From Rhodoferax sp. (GTDB lineage Bacteria; Pseudomonadota; Gammaproteobacteria; Burkholderiales; Burkholderiaceae_C), in the NCBI GenBank assembly GCA_031291305.1, contig JARLJH010000058.1:186001-250000 (forward strand): DNA of 64,000 bases, given 5' to 3'. Every line of letters begins with the position of its first letter. Position 1 is the stretch's first letter. Below the pieces are notes generated by a model. It worked only from the letters and a program-made list of their open reading frames with translations. It ran no database searches and was not told where the DNA came from. A program made the translations under genes and the position numbers. Of the stretch, positions 56,326 through 64,000 are shown one piece after another.

Positions 56326-57348
56326 TTGCGGTATTCACAGTCCAAAGAACAAAGCGCGGAGTTGCTGCGTGTCGTTCTGGCACGCATGGGCCAGCACGAC
56401 GCCGCCTTCAATCCCTTGACCTACACCGTCTGGTTTGAGTATGCCGCTGGTATGAACGCGGACCTGAACCGCGCACTGGATCAGTTGCTGTCAACCAAGC
56501 CGCGCCTGACGGATGACGACATGTGGGAGATGTACCAGTCGCATGTGGCCGACGTGGACCCTCAAGCAATGCACCGCATTGGCGATGATCTGCAGAAGGT
56601 TTTGGCAACCCTGGCCAGTGCCGCAGGCAGTACAGGTGACAACGCCGATCAGTTCAGTGCCCAGTTGGAGTCGCTGGCGGCTGGTTTGCAATCCCTGAAT
56701 GGCGGTTTGATGACGTCGGTGGTGAGCCAGGCCATTGAGGACACCGCGCGCATGCGCAGCTCGGCCCACGCGCTGGAGGCTGAAGTTAAGGGCAGCCAGT
56801 CTGAAATCCAGCGACTGCAAAGCGAACTCACCCGCGTGCGTGACGAGTCATTGATCGATGCCCTGACGCAGGTGCACAACCGCAAAGGATTTGATGAGAA
56901 ATTGGCCGACATGCTAGCGCGCCCCCTGCCGCCAGGACGTTTGCATGGTCTGATCATGTTTGATATCGACCATTTCAAAATGGTCAATGACACCCATGGT
57001 CACGTCATGGGTGACCGCGTTTTGCAGGCAGTCGGTGAGGTGCTCAAAAGTTGTCTTCCCAATGGTTCGCCCACCAGCGTGGCGCGCTACGGCGGCGAAG
57101 AATTTGCCATGCTGATCCCGGAGAGCACGGTCGAGGAATGCCTCAGACTGGCTGAGCTGGTACGAACACGCACCAAAGCACTGAAAATCCGCGATCGCCG
57201 CACCCAGGCGGTTGTGCTGACCATCACCATCTCTGGCGGCCTCGCCATGTTGCGGCAAGATGAAGATGCACAGGCCCTGACAACGCGGGCAGATCGCGCG
57301 CTTTATCAGTCCAAGCAGGACGGCCGCGACCGCATTACCTGCGCTTGA
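56326..57348 (+). CDS. Diguanylate cyclase (GGDEF domain) with helical N-terminus
   Basis: A 340-residue protein starting at a TTG at 56326 with AGAAGG placed seven bases before it. The first ~165 residues are helical with coiled-coil character near the end (ALEAEVKGSQSEIQRLQSELTR) and no known sensor. The GGDEF domain includes DALTQVHNRKGFDEKLA, FDIDHFKMVNDTHGH and the active loop RYGGEEFAML (GGEEF, active form), so it should make cyclic di-GMP. There is no RxxD inhibitory site at the usual position. It converges on mrdA with a 14-base overlap. Confidence 0.9.
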   Translation: MRYSQSKEQSAELLRVVLARMGQHDAAFNPLTYTVWFEYAAGMNADLNRALDQLLSTKPRLTDDDMWEMYQSHVADVDPQAMHRIGDDLQKVLATLASAAGSTGDNADQFSAQLESLAAGLQSLNGGLMTSVVSQAIEDTARMRSSAHALEAEVKGSQSEIQRLQSELTRVRDESLIDALTQVHNRKGFDEKLADMLARPLPPGRLHGLIMFDIDHFKMVNDTHGHVMGDRVLQAVGEVLKSCLPNGSPTSVARYGGEEFAMLIPESTVEECLRLAELVRTRTKALKIRDRRTQAVVLTITISGGLAMLRQDEDAQALTTRADRALYQSKQDGRDRITCA

Positions 57349-59440
57349 GGTCGCTGGCCGTTTTCGGCGCTGATACCGGTTGTGCCACTGGTTTTGCGAT
57401 GGCCGCAACTGTCGGGCTTGACGCTGGCGCTGCGGCAGAACTCGCTGCTTGCGACGCCGCTGCGCTGGCGGCAACTGCCGGTGCCACTGGGGTTCCCGAT
57501 GCATCAAGCAGCGGAATCTCGGATGCGATGCGCGGTTTGCCGATAGGCGCAGTGGCCTGCCCCTGGCGCACCGCAGCCATGTCCTCTACGCTGGGGTATT
57601 GCCCCAACAACCAATAGTCAATGGCGCGACGCGCGATGGGCGCGGCCGCAGCGGTGCCAAACCCCGCGTTTTCGACAATCACGGCCAGCGCAATTTTGGG
57701 GTCGTCTGCGGGTGCAAATGCAATATAAAGGGAATGGTCGCGTTTGCGCTCTTCCATGCGGATGGCACTGTATTTTTCGTTTTTTCCCATCGTGACGGCC
57801 TGTGCAGTGCCGGTTTTACCGCCGCTGAGGTAACCCGCACCGACGAAAACGCCTTTGGACGTGCCCTCCTGCGTCACCCCGACCATGGCTTTGCGGACAA
57901 TCTCCATGTTCTCCGGTTTGTAACCGAGGTTTTCGCCTGGTTCGGCGTCTAGCGGCGTGATTGTGCGGGTGCGCGCATCCTGAGTGGACATCACCAGCTT
58001 GGGTTTGTGCTTGATACCATTGTTGGCCAGCGTGGCAACGGCTTGCGCCAATTGCAGCATGGTGAAGCTGTTGTACCCCTGGCCAATGCCCAGTGAAATG
58101 GTTTCACCGGCGTACCATTTCTGCTGCTCAGGGCGCTTGAAGTAACCGCGTTTCCAGGCTGGACTGGGCAATACGCCGCGCACCTCGCCGTGGATGTCGA
58201 TGCCGGTGATCTGCCCAAAGCCCAGCGGTGCCATGAAGTCATGCATGGTGTCGACCCCGAGTTCATTGGCCAGAGAAAAAAAGTAGGCATTGCTGGACTC
58301 GACGATGGCGCGGCGCATGTCCATGATGCCGCCACGCTCGTTCTCAGGGCTGCCAAAACGGTGACCGCCAAACATGTAATAGCCTGGATCATTGATCAGC
58401 GTGCTTGGAGAGCGTGTTCCGGTTTCCAGTGCCGCCAGTGCCATGAAGGGTTTATAGGTCGAACCTGGCGGGTAGGTGCCACGCAGCGCGCGGTTGAGCA
58501 GGGGTTTGTCGATGGACTCGTTGAGTTGTTGCCAGCTCTCCTGGTCAATGCCTTCAACAAACAGATTGGGATCAAAGTCGGGTTTGCTGACAAACGCCAG
58601 CACATCACCGGTCTTGGGGTCAAGCGCCACCAGAGCGCCACGACGCTCGCCATACAGATCCTCAATGAGCTTTTGCAACTTGATGTCGATGGACAGTCTG
58701 ACGGTGTCACCGGGTGTCGACGGATGCGTGGTCAGGCGCCGGGTGGCACGCCCGGCGGCCGAGGTTTCCATCAAGTCCACGCCGGTGATGCCATGCAGCT
58801 GCGTCTCAAAACTTTGCTCCACACCGAGCTTGCCGATGTAATCGGTGCCACGGTAATTGGCGGCGTCCTCGGAGTCGTCCAGAGCATCCTTTTCGGTCGC
58901 ATTGATGCGCCCGATGTAACCAATAACGTGGCTGGCCAACTCGCCAAACGGGTAACTGCGAAACAGGCGCGCCTTGATTTCGACCCCTGGGAATCGATAG
59001 CGCTGTGCGCCAAATCTGGCAACTTCCTGGTCAGTGAGGCGGCTGCGAAGGGGCAACGACTCAAAACTCCGCCCCTCCTCACGCAGTTTCTTGAATCGCT
59101 TGCGGTCACGTGGCGTGATCTCGATCACCTGAGCCAGGTTGTCAATCGTCTGCTCCAGATCATCAACCTTGGACGGTGTGACTTCTAGCGTGTAAGCGGA
59201 ATAGTTGGTTGCCAGCACCACACCATTGCGGTCGAGGATCAGACCCCGATTGGGCACGATGGGCACGACGGCAGTGCGATTGTTTTCGGCCTGGGCAAAC
59301 AGGTCGTCGTAACGCGTCACTTGCAAATAAACCAGCCGCGCCACCACCAGCCCAAAGCACACCACCACCACGATGCTGGCCACCAGCACTCGCACGCGAA
59401 AGCGCGACAGTTCGGCCTGAACGTTGCGAATAACCGTCAT
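57335..59440 (-). CDS. mrdA: Penicillin-binding protein 2
   Basis: A 701-residue transpeptidase of cell elongation. One N-terminal membrane helix (VLVASIVVVVCFGLVVARLV) anchors it. Catalytic motifs are in order: STYK in PPGSTYKPFMA, SSN in VESSNAYF, and KTG in SGGKTGTAQ. The C-terminal ~80 residues are an Ala/Pro/Ser-rich extension not needed for catalysis. It is the last gene of mreB-mreC-mreD-mrdA. The usual partner rodA does not follow, as a convergent diguanylate cyclase gene overlaps its end. Confidence 0.96.
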   Translation of the reverse strand: MTVIRNVQAELSRFRVRVLVASIVVVVCFGLVVARLVYLQVTRYDDLFAQAENNRTAVVPIVPNRGLILDRNGVVLATNYSAYTLEVTPSKVDDLEQTIDNLAQVIEITPRDRKRFKKLREEGRSFESLPLRSRLTDQEVARFGAQRYRFPGVEIKARLFRSYPFGELASHVIGYIGRINATEKDALDDSEDAANYRGTDYIGKLGVEQSFETQLHGITGVDLMETSAAGRATRRLTTHPSTPGDTVRLSIDIKLQKLIEDLYGERRGALVALDPKTGDVLAFVSKPDFDPNLFVEGIDQESWQQLNESIDKPLLNRALRGTYPPGSTYKPFMALAALETGTRSPSTLINDPGYYMFGGHRFGSPENERGGIMDMRRAIVESSNAYFFSLANELGVDTMHDFMAPLGFGQITGIDIHGEVRGVLPSPAWKRGYFKRPEQQKWYAGETISLGIGQGYNSFTMLQLAQAVATLANNGIKHKPKLVMSTQDARTRTITPLDAEPGENLGYKPENMEIVRKAMVGVTQEGTSKGVFVGAGYLSGGKTGTAQAVTMGKNEKYSAIRMEERKRDHSLYIAFAPADDPKIALAVIVENAGFGTAAAAPIARRAIDYWLLGQYPSVEDMAAVRQGQATAPIGKPRIASEIPLLDASGTPVAPAVAASAAASQAASSAAAPASSPTVAAIAKPVAQPVSAPKTASDLKRR

Positions 59441-59443
59441 GGT

Positions 59444-59974
59444 TCAAAGCGGGCGATTGTCGTCGGGGTCAGGTGCCTGCCGCTGCGGCAGCAACAACAA
59501 CACGCTTACCACCGGCCACAGCGAAGCCTCAAGCACGGGCGCCAGCAAAACCGACCACCCCGGAAAAAAGTCCCCGGTCAGCAGACGTATCGCCAGTGCC
59601 AGAGCATGCGCTGCAAAAAACAACGGAAGCACTTGCACCGTCTGGGTGGGTACCAAAAACCACAAAATGCGTCGATGGATGCCAATGGCCAGAAAACTCA
59701 GGGCGCTGTACATCAAGGCGTGCTGGCCCAGCAAAGCACTCTGGTGCACATCCATCGCCAGACCCAGCAAAAACGCCGTCCCTACACCCACGCGCTGCGG
59801 TTGGTGAATGGCCCAGAACACCAAAGTGACAGCGACTAGGTCAGGTAGCCAAGCTTCGCGCTCCCACAGCCCGATGTTTAGCAACATGTTCAACGCCAGG
59901 GCGGTCAGCAAACTGCCCCAGATGAACCATGGGTTGGCGGGTAGCAGTAACTGCTGGCCACGCGGCATCATCAT
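59444..59974 (-). CDS. mreD: Rod shape-determining protein MreD
   Basis: A 176-residue integral membrane protein with five or six helices, including FIWGSLLTALALNMLLNI and FLLGLAMDVHQSALLGQHAL (core LAMDVHQSALLG), the MreD signature. It is a partner of MreC and MreB in the elongasome. It overlaps mreC by four bases (ATGA) and is three bases from mrdA. Confidence 0.93.
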   Translation of the reverse strand: MMMPRGQQLLLPANPWFIWGSLLTALALNMLLNIGLWEREAWLPDLVAVTLVFWAIHQPQRVGVGTAFLLGLAMDVHQSALLGQHALMYSALSFLAIGIHRRILWFLVPTQTVQVLPLFFAAHALALAIRLLTGDFFPGWSVLLAPVLEASLWPVVSVLLLLPQRQAPDPDDNRPL

Positions 59975-60894
59975 GGTTTGGCCTTTTTAGTTTTGGTAAC
60001 CGACGCGTCCTCGGCAGGTTCGGGTCGGGCTGGCACCTGGCCAGCCTGTGGCTGCAGGATCAGCACATGCAGCCCACCGTTCACATCTGCCACAGGCTCG
60101 CACCGCACCCGCGCAAAAGCCGAGTCCGCACCACGCTCAATCTTGCTGACACGCGCCACCTGCAGGCCAGGCGGATAAACCCCGTCAATACCACTGGTGG
60201 TCATCAAATCACCGGCTTGCAGATCCACATTCGCATCCAGAAAGCGCAACTCCAGCGAGCCCGTTCCAACGGAAGGCTCACCAAATGCCAGCGCCCGCAG
60301 GCCGGTACGGGTGTTCAGAACGGGAATAGCCTGGTTGCGATCCGTGATCAGGGTGACTTCGCTGACCAGCGGATAGACCCGCGTCACCTGTCCGAGCACA
60401 CCGAGCTCATCCAACACTGGCGAGCCCGGCTGCACCGCAGCCAGCGCACCTTTGTCAACAATGACTTTGCGGGTAAAGGGATCGGCTGCGGCATACAACA
60501 CCTGTGCCGCCAGGGCAGGTGCACTGACGCGCGCGCGCAAATCCAGCAAAGCACGCAACCGGGCGTTCTCAAAAGTGAGTTGTTCCACCTGTTGAGCGCG
60601 CTGCGACTGCAAGCCCAGACGATATTGAGCAGCCGCTTCGTTGGCATGTGAAGTACCCAGCGATTCAAAGTACTTGCCCCCATCGCGCACCAAGATGACC
60701 GGTTGCAACATGCTCCATTGCAATGGGTAAAGCACGGTGGCAATGGCGGCACGGACTGGCTTGATGATTCTGAATCGGTTGTCGGCCACCATCAACAACA
60801 CAGCCAGCACGCCAAAAAAGACCAGCTTGGACAAGGCGGACGGCCCCTGTCGAAAAAACGGGGGCGGAGATCTGTCCAGCGTACCCAGAGGCAT
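59971..60894 (-). CDS. mreC: Rod shape-determining protein MreC
   Basis: A 307-residue bitopic protein. The ATG at 60894 (MPLGTLDRSPPPFFRQG) starts the family-typical N-terminus; a membrane helix LVFFGVLAVLLMVAD follows, then a coiled coil (residues ~75-110) and the periplasmic beta-domain with GVLGQVTRVYPLVSEVTLITD (core GQVTRVYPLVSEVTL). A lysine-rich C-terminal tail ends KTKKAKP. It bridges the MreB filament and PBP2. Confidence 0.94.
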   Translation of the reverse strand: MPLGTLDRSPPPFFRQGPSALSKLVFFGVLAVLLMVADNRFRIIKPVRAAIATVLYPLQWSMLQPVILVRDGGKYFESLGTSHANEAAAQYRLGLQSQRAQQVEQLTFENARLRALLDLRARVSAPALAAQVLYAAADPFTRKVIVDKGALAAVQPGSPVLDELGVLGQVTRVYPLVSEVTLITDRNQAIPVLNTRTGLRALAFGEPSVGTGSLELRFLDANVDLQAGDLMTTSGIDGVYPPGLQVARVSKIERGADSAFARVRCEPVADVNGGLHVLILQPQAGQVPARPEPAEDASVTKTKKAKP

Positions 60895-60910
60895 CGCTGA
60901 CTCCTGACGC

Positions 60911-61996
<1,086 letters not shown>

Positions 61997-62153
61997 TCAC
62001 CCTGTAATATGTTCAAAAATAGTGGTTTTTCGGCAATAAACCATGCCGTTTCGGGCTGCAGCCCAAAGGCGGGATAATACCCTATCGCCTATGCACAACG
62101 CCCGTCCAGGGGTTCTGCAATCCCTCATTTACACCTTGTTGCGACCAAAAAAC

Positions 62154-62453
62154 ATGTCTCTGACCCTTGCTGACATTGACCGGTTGGCCCATCTGGCCCG
62201 ACTCGGCCTTCAACCCGACGAGCGCACACGCTTGCGCTCGCAACTCAATGATTTTTTTGACATTGTTGAGAAAATGCGCGCGGTGGACACATCCGGCGTG
62301 ATACCACTGGCACATCCCGTAGACGTGGCAGACAACATGGCCCTGCGCTTGCGTGAGGATGTGGTCAGTGAGCCTAATCGGCGCGAAGCCAACCAACGCA
62401 GCGCTCCAGCCGTCGAATCAGGCCTGTTTCTGGTGCCCAAGGTCATCGAGTAA
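62154..62453 (+). CDS. gatC: Asp-tRNA(Asn)/Glu-tRNA(Gln) amidotransferase subunit C
   Basis: A 99-residue subunit that wraps and stabilises GatA/GatB. The ATG at 62154 starts [19 protein letters not shown], the family start. The conserved end pattern [34 protein letters not shown] (core [13 protein letters not shown]) is intact. It is followed by gatA after 23 bases and then gatB. Confidence 0.95.
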   Translation: MSLTLADIDRLAHLARLGLQPDERTRLRSQLNDFFDIVEKMRAVDTSGVIPLAHPVDVADNMALRLREDVVSEPNRREANQRSAPAVESGLFLVPKVIE

Positions 62454-62476
62454 GCCCACAACCCAATTTCTTTATC

Positions 62477-63949
62477 ATGACGCAATCTACTGATCTTCAC
62501 GATCTGACGGTGGCCGAACTGGCCCAACATCTGCGCAGCCACAAGGTATCAGCGGTGGAAACGGCACAGCATTTCCTGAACCGCGCCCAGCAGTACCAAC
62601 ATTTGGGGGCTTTTCTGGACAAATCACCCGAAGTGACGCTGGCGCAAGCACGCGCTTGCGACGCACGCCTGGCCGCAGGAACAGCAGGCCCGCTGGAAGG
62701 CGTACCGATGGCGCACAAGGACATTTTTGTGACCCGCGATTTCGCCACCACGGCAGGTTCGCGCATGTTGGAAGGCTACCGCTCACCGTTCGACGCCACC
62801 GTGGTTTCACGTTTGGCCGAGGCTGGTGTGGTGACGCTTGGCAAACTCAACTGCGATGAATTCGCCATGGGCTCAGCCAATGAAAACTCGGCCTTCGGAC
62901 CGGTGAAAAATCCTTGGGACATCACCCGTACGCCCGGTGGCTCCTCGGGTGGCAGTGCGGCGGCGGTCGCAGCACGCCTGACGCCCGCCGCCACCGGCAC
63001 CGACACTGGCGGCTCCATCCGTCAACCGGCGTCGTTTTGCGGCATCACCGGCATCAAGCCGACTTATGGACGGGCTTCGCGTTACGGCATGGTAGCCTTT
63101 GCCTCCAGTCTGGACCAAGCCGGCGTGCTGGCGCGCACGGCGCAAGACTGTGCCCTGCTGCTTTCCAGCATGTGCGGACCGGACCCGGACCGGGATTCAA
63201 CCTCGCTGGAAGTGCCTGCCGAGGATTTCACCCTCAAGCTGACGGACCCTATTGCGGGCTTGCGTATTGGTGTGCCCGCCGAGTTCTTTGGTAAAGGCTT
63301 GGCACCGGAGGTGCGTACTGCAGTGGATGATGCGCTGAAACAATACGAGGCACTGGGTGCACGGTTGGTGCCGATCTCATTGCCACGCACCGAATTGTCG
63401 ATTCCCGTCTACTACATCATTGCCCCGGCCGAGGCGTCAAGCAATCTGAGCCGCTTTGACGGCGTGAAGTTTGGCCACCGTGCCAAAGACTTCAAAGACC
63501 TCAACGACATGTACGAGCAAACTCGCGCCGAAGGTTTTGGCGATGAGGTGAAGCGCCGCATCATGATTGGCACCTATGTGTTGTCGCACGGTTATTACGA
63601 CGCGTATTACCTGCAGGCACAAAAAATCCGACGCATGATTGCCGACGATTTCCAGCAGGCTTTCCAGCAATGCGACGTGATCGCTGGGCCGGTAGCGCCA
63701 ACGGTGGCCTGGCCGCTGGGTGGTCACGGCAATGACCCGCTGGCCGACTACCTGGCCGACATCTTCACCCTACCCGCTTCCTTGGCCGGTCTACCAGGCA
63801 TGAGCCTGCCAGTGGGTTTTGACACTGAAAATTTGCCGGTTGGCATGCAGTTGATTGGCAACCACTTGACCGAGTCGCGCCTGCTGAATGTCGCACACCG
63901 CTTCCAGCAAGCCACCGATTGGCATACCCGGCGGCCGCAAGGAATCTGA
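62477..63949 (+). CDS. gatA: Asp-tRNA(Asn)/Glu-tRNA(Gln) amidotransferase subunit A
   Basis: A 490-residue amidase that frees ammonia from glutamine to amidate mischarged tRNA. The Ser-cisSer-Lys triad is visible: the Lys in [10 protein letters not shown], the cis-Ser in [15 protein letters not shown], and the nucleophile Ser in [13 protein letters not shown]. The length is normal. It lies between gatC and gatB in a conserved operon divergent from mreB. Confidence 0.97.
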   Translation: MTQSTDLHDLTVAELAQHLRSHKVSAVETAQHFLNRAQQYQHLGAFLDKSPEVTLAQARACDARLAAGTAGPLEGVPMAHKDIFVTRDFATTAGSRMLEGYRSPFDATVVSRLAEAGVVTLGKLNCDEFAMGSANENSAFGPVKNPWDITRTPGGSSGGSAAAVAARLTPAATGTDTGGSIRQPASFCGITGIKPTYGRASRYGMVAFASSLDQAGVLARTAQDCALLLSSMCGPDPDRDSTSLEVPAEDFTLKLTDPIAGLRIGVPAEFFGKGLAPEVRTAVDDALKQYEALGARLVPISLPRTELSIPVYYIIAPAEASSNLSRFDGVKFGHRAKDFKDLNDMYEQTRAEGFGDEVKRRIMIGTYVLSHGYYDAYYLQAQKIRRMIADDFQQAFQQCDVIAGPVAPTVAWPLGGHGNDPLADYLADIFTLPASLAGLPGMSLPVGFDTENLPVGMQLIGNHLTESRLLNVAHRFQQATDWHTRRPQGI

Positions 63950-63951
63950 CA

Positions 63952-64000
63952 ATGAACACCACCATGGATACAAAATCTGTCGCAAAAAATCCCCTATTGA
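63952..64000 (+). CDS. gatB: Start of gatB (3' end outside window)
   Basis: Only 16 codons are visible, from an ATG two bases after the gatA stop (MNTTMDTKSVAKNPLL). The identity is inferred from the fixed gatC-gatA-gatB order; no GatB motif lies inside the window. Confidence 0.6.
   Translation, partial: MNTTMDTKSVAKNPLL

Overview
The window is a chromosomal segment of a betaproteobacterium, most likely Burkholderiales/Comamonadaceae (Rhodoferax- or Polaromonas-like). This rests on the gene neighbourhoods (purE/purK/Sua5, fba/purC, fmt/def, dprA/smg, yajC-secD-secF, mreBCD-mrdA, gatCA), on a PHA phasin, and on a short AT-rich dispersed repeat of a type I associate with that family. Placement below family is inference. 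I see no rRNA, tRNA, CRISPR array, prophage or insertion sequence.

Layout. 1-3.2 kb: PHA/lipid block (phasin end, patatin-like lipase, TetR regulator, TPR protein). 3.5-7.5 kb: PBP4, SemiSWEET, GDSL lipoprotein and OmpW, closed by a strong terminator. 7.5-13.2 kb: carboxymuconolactone decarboxylase-like protein with a MerR regulator, an AraC regulator, a ClC channel, a DMT exporter and a butanediol-type dehydrogenase. 13.4-26.4 kb: core metabolism and translation (Sua5, PurK, PurE, CnoX-like thioredoxin, ThrE-type split exporter, PurC, FbaA, PEP carboxykinase, pyruvate kinase). 26.5-29 kb: chemosensory trio (Hpt, CheY-like, MCP with a C-terminal Cache-like domain). 29-34 kb: an azlCD remnant, fmt, def, a LysM protein, dprA, smg. 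34-41 kb: DUF1631 protein, SecF, SecD, YajC and a YqjK/YqjE/YqjD-like membrane trio. 41.4-44.9 kb: a fused indolepyruvate ferredoxin oxidoreductase. 45.3-53.4 kb: a pentitol catabolic locus (ABC transporter, ribitol dehydrogenase, D-arabinitol 4-dehydrogenase, AraC regulator) ending in the wreck of a xylulokinase gene. 53.5-57.3 kb: GMC oxidoreductase, TSUP transporter, diguanylate cyclase. 57.3-64 kb: mreB-mreC-mreD-mrdA, with divergent gatC-gatA and the first bases of gatB.

Main observations. (1) xylB after the pentitol regulator is a multi-deletion pseudogene, so the locus oxidises pentitols to ketopentoses but no longer encodes the kinase. (2) A second relic, azlCD, lies after fmt. (3) About eleven copies of one AT-rich hairpin-forming repeat occur; four are intergenic and seven lie inside genes without breaking the frame. 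In dprA and the GMC oxidase they look like insertions; in purK, sua5, fmt and cnoX they occupy conserved-length positions. (4) Several regulatory arrays are readable: paired GAAAC-N3-GTTTC palindromes before pckG, 21-bp-spaced direct repeats before the pentitol operon, and a 19-bp-spacer MerR-type promoter. Family assignments come from motif recognition and memory of protein families; no database search was run.
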